47,979 bases of DNA from Bacteroidota bacterium (GCA_963169745.1 CAUJCU010000006.1:1-47979), one strand, 5' to 3'. Positions 1 to 10,031 are shown, counted from the stretch's first letter. Notes: a model not told the origin generated them from the sequence alone. Translations and numbers: made by a program.

Positions 1-1648
1 ACTTTAAAGCTGCGCCACCGGCTACTGTAATTCCTTTCCACATTTCTTTGCAGGCTGCTTTAAGCACCGAGCCATTTTCTATAGTTAATGTGCAGTTAGG
101 CATTACATATATTGATGTTTGCGGTAATAGTTCAACAATTATATTGCTTGTAATTGTTAAATTCATATCAACCACAACGTTTCCACCCAATACCACATTG
201 TTATATGGTCCGCTTATACTCGACCCATTGGATACAGAAAACCCGGGACTAAGTACATTGTTGGTTGGCAATAAATTACCAAAAATCTGACTCAGGTAAA
301 TATCATTTGTGGCGTTGTTATCATCTTCAAAACCGCTGGCAAAAAAAGTATATTCTGTACCATTGGCACAGCAAGGCTCCACATATAAATAGCCGGGTAG
401 CAAACAAGGAAAACTTTGATTGCTTGTTACTTCAACAGTTCCATAGCCCGGCCAGGTGTTAGGATTCCAAGTAATAATAATTTGGTTGCCAATATTAGTA
501 TTAGAAGTTCCACCTGTTACAGTCCAATAGTAAGTAACACCATTTATAGGATTAGCAATGGTGTATGTACTTGTATTACCATTGCAGTTACTGGTATTGC
601 CTGCTATTTCAATAGTTTGTTCAGCAATAACCGAAATTGTTAAATTTGCGTTTCCGCTACACCCACCGGTAAAAGAAGCAAGTGCTGAGTATGTAGTAGT
701 GCTGCTTGGTGCTGCTATGTTAAGCGGATTTCCTATTCCTAATGAATTGCCATTTTGAAACCATTCAACACTTGCTCCTACCGGAACAGATGCGCTTAGG
801 TTAACAATAGCAGTGCCTTCGCAAATAGTTATGTTATTTGTTAAAACAGGTATAACATCATGCACCGTGTAATTTTGTGTAAACTGTGTAGTTCCGCAAG
901 CATTGCTTAAATTGAGGGTTACTGTATAAGTACCTGCATTGAAATATGGATTTAATCCAACTGCAGGGTTGGTAAGAAGGTTGAACATACTTTGTGTTAA
1001 AGTTTGAAAACCATTTCCGTCTCCAAAGTCAATTGTTGAATTACTAAGGTCTAAAGGTACTGTTGATGGGTCAAAATTAAAATATACATTTGTATAACTC
1101 TCGCATCCAACATAAGGCGGAATAAAATTTCCGACAGGAGCCGATGCCAGAACGTATAAAGTGGCAACATTCACACTTTGTGATATATTCGGATTATTGT
1201 TATCATTAAACCAAATCTCATATACACCGGGTGTACTAAATGCAGTTGTTGTAAAAGTATAGGTATTAGTATTTCCTAAAATCACATTACTTGTCCCGAT
1301 TGAAAAAGGAGTTCCACCACCAGCAATTGCAGCAAACCAATACAAATTAATAGGAGAACCATCTGGAGCAGCATACTCGTCACAAATATCAGCATACATT
1401 GTTACAGTATCTGAGGCACAAATTGTTTCAATATTTGACATAGAAGGATAAAACCAAGTATAATGATAGCAAGTTGCGTTAGACGAACTTACAATAAATA
1501 AGCTAAAAAGAAACGGAAGAAGTATCTTTTTTAGTTTCCTTACCCCCCCCCCATGAGGGTGTTTAAAGATGCTCACAGCGATGTTATGCTGCTTTTTGCT
1601 GCCGTTAAAAATGGGCTTTGCTGGATTAAAAGTAGTAAAATTTTTCAT
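1..1648 (-). CDS. Large secreted surface protein, 3' end outside window (partial)
   Basis: An uninterrupted minus-strand frame runs from an ATG at 1648 to the window edge, giving at least 549 residues. The first 35 residues are polar and basic. A signal peptide-like stretch follows: VRKLKK, then a hydrophobic core ILLPFLFSLFIVSSS, with probable cleavage near Asn-Ala at about residue 60. The rest is rich in Thr, Asn, Gly and Ser with Ig/PKD-like beta segments (for example STIDFGDGNGF) and ends in a WKGITVAGG-like stretch typical of beta-helical T9SS proteins. The sorting domain would be downstream of the window edge, so T9SS export is inferred. The n-region is unusually long and contains a G10 tract (1543-1552). 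No ATG, GTG or TTG lies in frame between the tract and the hydrophobic core; a GTG at 1576 is an alternative start. Exact function is unknown. Confidence 0.8.
   Translation of the reverse strand, partial: MKNFTTFNPAKPIFNGSKKQHNIAVSIFKHPHGGGVRKLKKILLPFLFSLFIVSSSNATCYHYTWFYPSMSNIETICASDTVTMYADICDEYAAPDGSPINLYWFAAIAGGGTPFSIGTSNVILGNTNTYTFTTTAFSTPGVYEIWFNDNNNPNISQSVNVATLYVLASAPVGNFIPPYVGCESYTNVYFNFDPSTVPLDLSNSTIDFGDGNGFQTLTQSMFNLLTNPAVGLNPYFNAGTYTVTLNLSNACGTTQFTQNYTVHDVIPVLTNNITICEGTAIVNLSASVPVGASVEWFQNGNSLGIGNPLNIAAPSSTTTYSALASFTGGCSGNANLTISVIAEQTIEIAGNTSNCNGNTSTYTIANPINGVTYYWTVTGGTSNTNIGNQIIITWNPNTWPGYGTVEVTSNQSFPCLLPGYLYVEPCCANGTEYTFFASGFEDDNNATNDIYLSQIFGNLLPTNNVLSPGFSVSNGSSISGPYNNVVLGGNVVVDMNLTITSNIIVELLPQTSIYVMPNCTLTIENGSVLKAACKEMWKGITVAGGAALK
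1543..1552 (-). repeat. G10 homopolymer tract inside coding start
   Basis: Ten consecutive C on the plus strand (G on the coding strand) fall at residues 33-36 of the minus-strand surface protein. The tract directly precedes the signal peptide's basic region. An ATG overlaps its upstream edge (1554-1552). That ATG is out of frame at G10 and stops at once, but it would be in frame with the signal peptide at G8 or G11. Confidence 0.9.
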
Positions 1649-2047
1649 TTCTATAAATTGTTTTAATGATTAAATAAAATAAGCTTTATTGCTATAACAC
1701 CATTTATTTAATTAAAATTATAACAGAGCTGTTTCATAAAAATTAGCTGAGCAATAATAATTAAGATACTTTTTTTAAAAACGATGTTGCATCACCATTA
1801 AAACTTGCGGTTGTTTGTTTTCGGGTTGGGCATTTTATAACCAACAAACAAATATATTTAATGCAATGTGCACATTAATTATGATTGTGCATAGATAAGA
1901 AAAATAATTGAAATTTGAACTAACAAAAGGCAATTATTTTTTGGTACGGTTTTGAATTGATTTTAAAGTTTACTGGGGCAAGTGCACTAAGTCACTATTT
2001 TTTTTCTATTGTAGCATTTGGGTTAAAAATTTCTTCATAAAATAGTT
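1649..2047. other. Divergent intergenic region
   Basis: About 400 bases of AT-rich DNA separate the leftward surface-protein gene from the rightward AIM24-like gene. A TATATTTG match to the Bacteroidota -7 element lies on the minus strand at 1849-1856 and could serve the leftward gene, with a leader of roughly 190 bases; no convincing -33 element accompanies it. A small dyad, TGCACA at 1869-1874 and TGTGCA at 1886-1891, lies just beyond it. No gene was recognised here. Confidence 0.4.
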
Positions 2048-2055
2048 TATTTTTG
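2048..2055 (+). promoter_or_regulatory. Putative -7 element of the AIM24-like gene
   Basis: TATTTTTG matches the Bacteroidota housekeeping -7 consensus TAnnTTTG and lies 18 bases before the ATG at 2074. A TTTG at 2017-2020 is further upstream than the usual spacing. The position argues against translation starting at the TTG (2053) inside this element. Confidence 0.5.
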
Positions 2056-2073
2056 CAAAAAAAATTTAAAAAA

Positions 2074-2868
2074 ATGAAATCAAATCACGAGTTAGATTAT
2101 CGCATTTTTGGCGAAGAAATGCAATGTGTAGAAATTGAGTTAGATCCTCAAGAAACAGTAGTAGGCGAACCGGGCAGTTTTATGATGATGGATAATGAAA
2201 TTCAAATGGAAACGATGTTTGGTGATGGAAGCAAACAAAACAGTGGCATTATGGGAAAACTTTTTTCGGCCGGAAAGCGGTTACTTACGGGCGAAAATTT
2301 GTTTATGACAGCATATACCAATCATGGAAGAGAAAAGAAGCGCGTAACTTTTGCATCTCCATATCCGGGTAAAATAATACCGCTCGATTTATATCAAATG
2401 CAAGGTCGAGTTATTTGTCAGAAAGACGCCTTTCTTTGTGCTGCAAAAGGAGTGAGCATTGGTATAGAATTTCAACGCAAGTTGGGAACAGGTTTGTTTG
2501 GTGGAGAAGGTTTTATTATGGAAAAATTGGAAGGAGATGGAATGGCCTTTGTGCATGCCGGAGGTACCATTTTGGAAAGAAACTTAAGACCGGGAGAAAC
2601 TTTAAAAATAGACACCGGTTGTATAGTAGCTTTTACCAGCATGATTAATTATGATATTCAATTTATTGGAGGAATAAAAAACACCTTATTTGGGGGCGAA
2701 GGTCTCTTTTTTGCTACCCTAACCGGGCCCGGAACAGTGTGGATACAATCTCTGCCAATTAGTCGTTTAGCAAGCCGCATCTTACAGTTTGGTACTGCTG
2801 GCGGGCGTAAAGAAGAAGGCAGCATACTGGGTGGCTTGGGCAATTTGCTTGATGGTGATGGGTCATAA
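2074..2868 (+). CDS. AIM24 / TIGR00266 family protein
   Basis: The 264-residue protein belongs to the AIM24 (TIGR00266) family, a tryptophan-RNA-binding-attenuator-like beta fold whose bacterial role is not settled. Recognisable features are the N-terminal IFGEEMQCVEIELDPQE, the segment GEPGSFMMMD, repeated Gly-rich turns (LGTGLFGGEGFIMEKLEGDG near 150; TLFGGEGLFFATLTGPG near 220) and a Gly-rich C-terminus (GGLGNLLDGDG). Length is normal for the family. I chose ATG 2074 over the TTG at 2053 because the latter lies in the putative promoter. It has no signal peptide and appears monocistronic. Confidence 0.85.
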   Translation: MKSNHELDYRIFGEEMQCVEIELDPQETVVGEPGSFMMMDNEIQMETMFGDGSKQNSGIMGKLFSAGKRLLTGENLFMTAYTNHGREKKRVTFASPYPGKIIPLDLYQMQGRVICQKDAFLCAAKGVSIGIEFQRKLGTGLFGGEGFIMEKLEGDGMAFVHAGGTILERNLRPGETLKIDTGCIVAFTSMINYDIQFIGGIKNTLFGGEGLFFATLTGPGTVWIQSLPISRLASRILQFGTAGGRKEEGSILGGLGNLLDGDGS

Positions 2869-3105
2869 GATTAAACATAAGGGCTTAAACTAACGAAGAG
2901 CTTAGTTTTTAAAATTCGGTTTTTCTAGATTTAAGTGGCTATTATTGATAATAGCAAAACCATGCCTCTTAATTTGTTTTACTTAGAAAAAATTGGCGTT
3001 CAAAGTATTATTAATTGCCAGAAACCAATTATTCTAAAGTTTTGCACAAAAGATACAACAACAAAAACGCATAATAGACTGTAAAACAAACAGATTAAAA
3101 TAATG
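2869..3105. other. Intergenic region with perfect 18-bp palindrome
   Basis: There is no gene in this stretch. At 2938-2955 GCTATTAT and ATAATAGC form a perfect dyad with a 2-base centre. It is followed by A residues rather than T on the plus strand, so it is not a standard terminator for the upstream gene. Confidence 0.4.
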
Positions 3106-3137
3106 TTTGGTATTTATTTATTTTTGTTGTACTTTTG
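3106..3137 (+). promoter_or_regulatory. Promoter of the initiator tRNA
   Basis: TTTG (3106-3109) and TACTTTTG (3130-3137) are separated by 20 bases. This matches the Bacteroidota primary sigma consensus TTG-N19/20-TAnnTTTG, with the expected start about 35 bases before the tRNA. Confidence 0.75.
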
Positions 3138-3177
3138 CCCCCGCTTTTAAAAAGTATATTACATTTTTCATAGATAT

Positions 3178-3250
<73 letters not shown>

Positions 3251-3259
3251 CTAAAAAAA

Positions 3260-3283
3260 GAGCCACATATTGTGGCTCTTTTT
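3260..3283 (+). terminator. Rho-independent terminator after tRNA-fMet
   Basis: GAGCCACA (3260-3267) pairs perfectly with TGTGGCTC (3271-3278) around a 3-base loop, followed by a T run. The preceding A run would let it act on the minus strand too, at the end of the tatC operon. Confidence 0.9.
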
Positions 3284-3392
3284 ATTCCAAAATAGTTCAT
3301 TTCTACATCACATAAGCGCAATCAAATACTTTTAAAGAATATGGTTGCCACTCTTGACTGTACCTGTTTTTAAAAGAGCCTCGGTTTTTACC

Positions 3393-4214
3393 TTATACAT
3401 GTGATTTTTTTTCAACATACATGCTTACGAAAATACTTATTTCGTAAAGTAAGTATAAAGGCAATGCAACCAATAGTTGCGAAGTGATATCAGGAGATGG
3501 GGTAATTACAGCAGCTACAATTAATATAACAACTACTGCATGTTTACGATAAGTACGCATAAAGGCCGGACCCATTAAACCTATTTGAGTGAGAAAATAG
3601 ATAACAATGGGCAATTCAAATACCAAGCCCGATGCAAACGTAATAGTGGTTACCGTTGAAACAAAAGAATCCATAGCGATCATGTTTTTAACATCAGAAC
3701 TTACCTGATATGTAGCTAGGAAATTTATAGACAAGGGGACAATTACATAATAACCAAATAGCACTCCTGTAAAAAACAAAATAGAGCTAAAAAACACCAC
3801 ACCTTTGGAGTGCTTTTTTTCTTTGTCGTGTAGAGCCGGTTTAATAAATTGCCATATTTCCCACAAAACATACGGAGCAGCTAATATAAAACCGGCCACA
3901 AAAGATACCCATATATGCATGGTAAATTGCCCCGAAAGTTCTGTGTTTATCAAATCAAATGGCAATTCTCTAATACACAGGGCGTCTCCTAAACTAAGGT
4001 AATCGCTTAATTTACAAAGCATCCTATAAGTCCAAAAATCAGGATGTTTTGGAGCAAAAAGAAAATTATCAAAAACGATTTCGCGATAGCAAAAAATTAC
4101 AATAGCCAAAAGAACTATAACAATTGCCGAACGCATCAAGTGCCATCTCAGAGCCTCTAGGTGCTCTAAAAACGACATTTCTGCCTGGTTGTTGTTTTGT
4201 TTAAAAAAAGCCAT
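3393..4214 (-). CDS. tatC: Twin-arginine translocase subunit TatC
   Basis: This is the receptor subunit of the Tat pathway, which moves folded proteins across the inner membrane. The 273-residue protein has the family's N-terminal signature FLEHLEALRWHL (15-26), six hydrophobic segments, and the conserved cytoplasmic loop FIKPALHDKEKKHSKG between segments 2 and 3, whose acidic residue binds the twin-arginine motif in characterised TatC. Near the C-terminus ITPSPD is also typical. It starts 25 bases after the patatin gene and is the last gene of a leftward set; tatA/B are not in the window. The tRNA terminator may also end this transcript from the other side. Confidence 0.95.
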   Translation of the reverse strand: MAFFKQNNNQAEMSFLEHLEALRWHLMRSAIVIVLLAIVIFCYREIVFDNFLFAPKHPDFWTYRMLCKLSDYLSLGDALCIRELPFDLINTELSGQFTMHIWVSFVAGFILAAPYVLWEIWQFIKPALHDKEKKHSKGVVFFSSILFFTGVLFGYYVIVPLSINFLATYQVSSDVKNMIAMDSFVSTVTTITFASGLVFELPIVIYFLTQIGLMGPAFMRTYRKHAVVVILIVAAVITPSPDITSQLLVALPLYLLYEISIFVSMYVEKKSHV

Positions 4215-4239
4215 CTTTTTTCTTTACTATCGTTGTTTC

Positions 4240-5256
4240 TTATACAAATACCTTTCTAATATCAATACTGGAACGATACCCTAAATGCTGATAATTTTGA
4301 TCTATCCATAACGAGGCACTTTCACGACCTTTTAAACGTAAAATATTTAAAAAATGCCACGATGCATTAAATTTACTGGCTAAGCTAAAATCGTCCAAAA
4401 CCTTATCGGCACTTATACTATGAAAATAAATTTTGCGAAGCCGGCCTCTTAAGTCATACCCCATTTTCAAAATCTTTTCTTTAAAATAAACCATTCGCAT
4501 TTCAGCCATTAAACTACTGTTAAAGCTTATGTCATTAATACGATCCTGAATTTCAGCAACTGTTTTCGGAACATCATTTATAACTACGGGGTTAACTTTT
4601 AATAGTAAAATGTCATTACTGTCGGTATGGTCAATAAGCGGATAAATAGAGGGGTTTCCCATAAAACCACCATCCCAATAATATTCTCCATTAATTTCTA
4701 CGGCCTTGTATAGCATAGGCAGACAGGCACTTGCCATTAAAGCATCGGCAGTAATTTCTTTGTCTTTAAATATTTTGGGCTTGCAGGTTTTTACATTGGT
4801 AGCACAAGCAAATACTTTAACTTTGCTGTGTTGTAAATCGTCAAAATCAATTAAATCTACAACAATATCACGAAGTGGATTTATATCAAGAGGGTTGAAT
4901 TGATAGGGTGAAAGGGTTTGGGTTATTAAATTAAAAAAATGAAATCCGGGCGAAAAATTCAGCTCTCCGGGATATAAAGAGCTATCAAGCCAATTGGAGT
5001 GAATGGGCGAAAACCGAGCAGAGTTAGCTACCCTTTTCCAAAAGGTTTCAAGTAACTCAATGGCTTTTTTTGTGCCCCCTTTATGCAGTCCATAAGCAGT
5101 AACAGCAGCATTCATAGCTCCGGCACTCGTGCCACACAAACCCCTAATGTCTAAAATGTCTTCTTCCAGTAAGCGCTCTAAAATACCCCAGGTAAAGGCT
5201 CCATGAGAGCCACCTCCTTGTAGGGCTAATGAAATTTTTTTCTTTTCGGAGTTCAT
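4240..5256 (-). CDS. Patatin-like phospholipase (PatD-type)
   Basis: The protein is a serine lipid acyl hydrolase of the patatin family, 338 residues. The oxyanion-hole motif GGGSHGAF is at 14-21, the nucleophile motif GTSAG at 42-46 (Ser44), and the dyad aspartate in DGG at 195-197 (Asp195). The long C-terminal part (about 230-338) resembles the extra domain seen in this subfamily. There is no signal peptide, so it is probably cytosolic or peripheral. The gene begins 8 bases after bdhA. The same pairing is known in Legionella as the bdhA-patD operon, linked there to 3-hydroxybutyrate and polyhydroxybutyrate metabolism. A role in polymer or lipid turnover is therefore inferred here; the substrate cannot be read from sequence. 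Confidence 0.88.
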   Translation of the reverse strand: MNSEKKKISLALQGGGSHGAFTWGILERLLEEDILDIRGLCGTSAGAMNAAVTAYGLHKGGTKKAIELLETFWKRVANSARFSPIHSNWLDSSLYPGELNFSPGFHFFNLITQTLSPYQFNPLDINPLRDIVVDLIDFDDLQHSKVKVFACATNVKTCKPKIFKDKEITADALMASACLPMLYKAVEINGEYYWDGGFMGNPSIYPLIDHTDSNDILLLKVNPVVINDVPKTVAEIQDRINDISFNSSLMAEMRMVYFKEKILKMGYDLRGRLRKIYFHSISADKVLDDFSLASKFNASWHFLNILRLKGRESASLWIDQNYQHLGYRSSIDIRKVFV

Positions 5257-5264
5257 AAAATTAT

Positions 5265-6038
5265 TTATTGTGCAGTCCAGGCACCATCTATAGGTAAGGC
5301 AGCACCATTTATTAAGGCGGCCTCATTTGAGGCCAAATATACCGCTAAAGAACCAATTGCTTCTACCGAAACAAATTCCTTTACGGGTTGTTTTACAAGC
5401 ATAATATCACTTACTACTTGACTTTCAGCAATACCATGCGCTTTGGCCTGATCGGCTATTTGTTTTTCTACTAAAGGTGTTTTAACATAACCCGGACAAA
5501 TGGCATTGGCCGTAATATTATAGGGCGCCCCCTCTAAAGCCAATGCTTTGGTTAACCCTAAAATGCCGTGCTTGGCGGCAACATAAGCCGACTTGTACTC
5601 AGAAGCAACAAGTCCGTGAGCCGATGCAATATTGATAACCCGTCCCCAGGCTGTGTTCTTCATTTGTTCCCAAAGGCAACGGGTGGTGTAAAATGCAGCA
5701 TTCAAATTAATATTAATAATTGCATTCCATTTGTCTATCGGAAAATGCTCAATGGCCGAAACATGTTGAATACCCGCATTGTTAACCAATATTTCAACCT
5801 GTCCAAAATGTTGTAAAGCTTCGTTGCACATATTCTCAACGGTACTAAAATTGCTAATGTCAGCATAAATAAAATGAGTACGAACACCGTATTTCTCTGC
5901 TAAGGAACGGGCAATTTCAGCTCCATTATTTTCTAACCCATTAATAATTACCTGATAACCACGACCGGCAAAGCTATGAGCTATTCCCAACCCTATACCA
6001 CTGCTGCCTCCGGTTATTAAAACAGTTTTATTTTGCAT
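5265..6038 (-). CDS. bdhA: D-3-hydroxybutyrate dehydrogenase
   Basis: This short-chain dehydrogenase of 257 residues interconverts D-3-hydroxybutyrate and acetoacetate with NAD. The cofactor motif TGGSSGIG is at 9-16, NNAG at 86-89, and the catalytic residues are Ser139, Tyr152 and Lys156. The substrate-binding residues of characterised 3-hydroxybutyrate dehydrogenases (Gln94, His144, Lys152, Gln196 in the Pseudomonas fragi numbering I recall) all have equivalents at a constant offset of three: Gln91, His141, Lys149 and Gln193. That makes the specific call firm rather than a generic SDR call. It is first in the leftward bdhA-patatin-tatC set. I saw no phaC or phaZ in the window. Confidence 0.92.
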   Translation of the reverse strand: MQNKTVLITGGSSGIGLGIAHSFAGRGYQVIINGLENNGAEIARSLAEKYGVRTHFIYADISNFSTVENMCNEALQHFGQVEILVNNAGIQHVSAIEHFPIDKWNAIININLNAAFYTTRCLWEQMKNTAWGRVINIASAHGLVASEYKSAYVAAKHGILGLTKALALEGAPYNITANAICPGYVKTPLVEKQIADQAKAHGIAESQVVSDIMLVKQPVKEFVSVEAIGSLAVYLASNEAALINGAALPIDGAWTAQ

Positions 6039-7859
<1,821 letters not shown>

Positions 7860-7873
7860 ATAACATAAATACC

Positions 7874-8107
7874 ATGTTTTTAGAAATTATAAGTCCAGAT
7901 AAAAAACTTTTTGAAGGAGAAATTAAAGCACTCACTTTACCGGGCAGCGATGGTTCATTAGGCGTTTTAAATAACCATGCTCCTATGATAAGCGCTTTAA
8001 AAGCAGGTAAGATAAAAATTACTAACCATGCCGGAGTACAAACCTTTGATATTAAAGGGGGCGTGGTTGAAGTGCTCAAAAATAAGGTTATCGTATTGGC
8101 TGAATAA
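7874..8107 (+). CDS. atpC: ATP synthase F1 subunit epsilon, short form
   Basis: The epsilon subunit couples rotation of the central stalk. At 77 residues it consists only of the N-terminal beta-sandwich (MFLEIISPDKKLFEG, LPGSDGSLGVLNNHAPMI, ending in a strand KNKVIVLAE). It lacks the two-helix C-terminal domain that gives E. coli epsilon (139 residues) its inhibitory function. It begins 14 bases after atpD and is followed by a terminator, so the two form a closed unit. Short epsilon subunits are common in Bacteroidota. Confidence 0.93.
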   Translation: MFLEIISPDKKLFEGEIKALTLPGSDGSLGVLNNHAPMISALKAGKIKITNHAGVQTFDIKGGVVEVLKNKVIVLAE

Positions 8108-8127
8108 GAAGTGTTAAATTCTAAATA

Positions 8128-8163
8128 AACGCTGCAAATAATTTTATTTGTGGCGTTTTTTAT
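8128..8163 (+). terminator. Terminator after atpDC
   Basis: AACGC-TG-CAAATA (8128-8140) pairs with TATTTG-TG-GCGTT (8145-8157) with an internal mismatch, followed by a long T run. Confidence 0.85.
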
Positions 8164-8168
8164 TTTTG
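8161..8168 (+). promoter_or_regulatory. Putative -7 element overlapping the atpC terminator tail
   Basis: TATTTTTG fits TAnnTTTG and lies 48 bases before the start at 8217. It overlaps the U-tract of the terminator, so the new transcript would begin just where the previous one ends. T-rich tails match this motif by chance fairly easily. Confidence 0.4.
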
Positions 8169-8216
8169 TATTAGGGTATTATTATTTGCCCAAAGTAAAT
8201 CCTAAATCTCTATTTT

Positions 8217-8693
8217 ATGAAAACACCCCCCTTAAAAGAAATAAAAGAGGCACTACAGGAACGTAACCATAAAGAACTGCTTGAACTTTGCATAACATTA
8301 ATTAAGTTTAAAAACGAAACCAAAGAACATTTAAGTTATTTGTTATTTGAATTAGCACAGCCCGATACCTTTATTAAAAAGGTAAATACAGAAGCAGATA
8401 TGCACTTTAGCGAACTACCCAACCTGAGTTTTAAAAACAAGATAAAAAAAATACGGAAAATTATTCAGTTGAATAAAAAGTACATCCGTTTTGCTGCCGA
8501 TAAAAATATTGAGGTTGCACTCCTTGTTCACATATGCCAACATCTTCAAAAATATGATTCTATTTATGAGAGCGTAACCATAAATAACTATTATAATAAC
8601 CAATTAGAACGACTTGAAAAAGCATTTAATTTACTTAATGAAGATTTAAAGTACGATTATAAAAACGAAATAGAGAACCTTTTAAACGAATAA
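8217..8693 (+). CDS. Small helical protein, possibly DUF6155-like
   Basis: The 158-residue soluble protein is rich in Lys, Glu, Leu and Asn and appears all-helical. Its N-terminal pattern (LKEIKEALQERNHKELLELCITLIK) resembles the DUF6155 family of Bacteroidota as I remember it, but I cannot confirm this. No signal peptide, membrane segment or catalytic motif is visible. Its stop is one base before the start of the MazG-like gene, so the two are probably co-transcribed and translationally coupled. Function unknown. Confidence 0.75.
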   Translation: MKTPPLKEIKEALQERNHKELLELCITLIKFKNETKEHLSYLLFELAQPDTFIKKVNTEADMHFSELPNLSFKNKIKKIRKIIQLNKKYIRFAADKNIEVALLVHICQHLQKYDSIYESVTINNYYNNQLERLEKAFNLLNEDLKYDYKNEIENLLNE

Positions 8694-8694
8694 A

Positions 8695-9015
8695 ATGACC
8701 TTAGAAGAAGCCCAATCACAAGTGGACCAATGGATAAATAACCATGGAGTACGTTACTTTAACGAACTTACAAATATGGCAATATTAACCGAAGAAGTAG
8801 GTGAGGTGGCACGCATTATGTCACGCCAATATGGGGAACAATCATTTAAAGCGGAAGAGCACAAAAATTTGGGACAGGAATTAGCCGATGTGTTATTTGT
8901 ACTTATCTGCATAGCAAACCAAACCGGAGTTAATCTTCAAAATGAGTTTCAGAAAAACCTGGAGAAAAAGGCTAAACGCGACCATAACAGACACCACCAG
9001 AACAATAAATTATAA
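8695..9015 (+). CDS. MazG-like nucleotide pyrophosphohydrolase
   Basis: This is an all-alpha NTP pyrophosphatase family member of 106 residues with the metal-binding pattern EExxE (Glu33, Glu34, Glu37) and ExxD (Glu62, Asp65 in ELADV). It is expected to hydrolyse NTPs or dNTPs to the monophosphate, cleaning the nucleotide pool or damping alarmones. The single-domain length matches the short MazG-like/iMazG group, not the two-domain E. coli MazG. It starts one base after the upstream helical protein. The true substrate cannot be read from sequence. Confidence 0.88.
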   Translation: MTLEEAQSQVDQWINNHGVRYFNELTNMAILTEEVGEVARIMSRQYGEQSFKAEEHKNLGQELADVLFVLICIANQTGVNLQNEFQKNLEKKAKRDHNRHHQNNKL

Positions 9016-9094
9016 GCAGTAAGATAAGTTATAGATCAAGCCTTTATACAGAAACACCTGCTATAACTATATAATTACACCTAACCGGTATATT

Positions 9095-9973
9095 ATGAAT
9101 ATAGAGAAGAAAGACAAATACAGTTTTAGAAAGATAATCAATTATTCTCAAAAAATTAGTGATGCCATTGGTTTTAAAAGGTTTTTAAATGAATATCTCT
9201 TTAACGCTGCTACGGGTATAGGAAAGCTATTTGAGATAACTCTTATGCTGGTTATTATGGTTAGCATAGCTACTGTAATACTACACAGTATGCCGAATAT
9301 AAATACGAAATACAACGCTATCTTATATTCACTTGATTGGTTTTTTACTGTTTGTTTTTTAATTGAATACTGTTTGCGTGTTTATGCTGCACCCGATAAA
9401 AGAAAATACATTTTTAGTTTCTTTGGTATTATAGATTTCTTAGCTGTTTTTCCTTCGGTTATGTCTCTCATCATTACCGGAAAGCAAACCATTCAAGTGG
9501 TTCGTATTGTTCGTTTACTTCGGGTGTTTAAAGTTTTACGTTTATTTCGATTTATATCTGAAGCTTATGCACTGGCAGCTATAATGAGAGCCAGTTTACA
9601 TAAAATAGCCGTGTTTATGACTTTAATTTTTATTATAGTTGTATTATTAGGCTCCGGAATGTATATTATTGAATCAGGAACACCCGGTTTTAATAGCATT
9701 CCAGCATGTATTTACTGGGGTATTGTAACTATTACTACAGTTGGTTTTGGAGATATTACTCCCGCTACTCCATTAGGAAAATTTATAGCCTCAGTAATTA
9801 TGCTGGCTGGTTATGCCATTATTGCTGTACCAACGGCTATATGGTCATTTGAAATAGCTAAACTACAAAACCATAGAAATACTTTTTTTTGTAAATCATG
9901 CGGTACAGTAAATGATAAAAAGCAGAAATATTGCGGAGAGTGCGGCTGTTCTTTTAAAGAAAACACAGCCTGA
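9095..9973 (+). CDS. Voltage-gated-type K+ channel with C-terminal zinc ribbon
   Basis: The 292-residue ion channel has six membrane segments (S1-S6). S4 is an Arg/Lys ladder at 137-152 (RIVRLLRVFKVLRLFR), and the selectivity filter TTVGFGD is at 214-220 between S5 and S6, as in Kv/KvAP-type channels. After S6 there is a four-cysteine zinc ribbon at 266-283 (Cys266, Cys269, Cys280, Cys283) in place of the more usual RCK or cyclic-nucleotide domain. The gate could respond to voltage; what the ribbon does (assembly, metal or redox sensing) is unknown. The gene stands alone between the MazG and YitT genes. Confidence 0.9.
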   Translation: MNIEKKDKYSFRKIINYSQKISDAIGFKRFLNEYLFNAATGIGKLFEITLMLVIMVSIATVILHSMPNINTKYNAILYSLDWFFTVCFLIEYCLRVYAAPDKRKYIFSFFGIIDFLAVFPSVMSLIITGKQTIQVVRIVRLLRVFKVLRLFRFISEAYALAAIMRASLHKIAVFMTLIFIIVVLLGSGMYIIESGTPGFNSIPACIYWGIVTITTVGFGDITPATPLGKFIASVIMLAGYAIIAVPTAIWSFEIAKLQNHRNTFFCKSCGTVNDKKQKYCGECGCSFKENTA

Positions 9974-10031
9974 ATATCAGCAATTTCGTACCTTTTAAGC
10001 CTTTTTTATGAGTAAATTATATGCTAAATAG

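Noticed and set aside
48-758. Several short plus-strand open frames at the left edge
   Set aside because: They lie antisense to the long uninterrupted minus-strand frame 1-1648, which has a signal peptide and domain-like composition; the short frames have no recognisable features.
2938-2955. Terminator for the AIM24-like gene
   Set aside because: The dyad is perfect but followed by A residues on the coding strand and is 70 bases past the stop; it does not have terminator form.
8226-8231. C6 tract at the start of the 8217 gene as a phase-variation site
   Set aside because: Six bases is too short for efficient slippage; similar short C runs occur elsewhere in the window.
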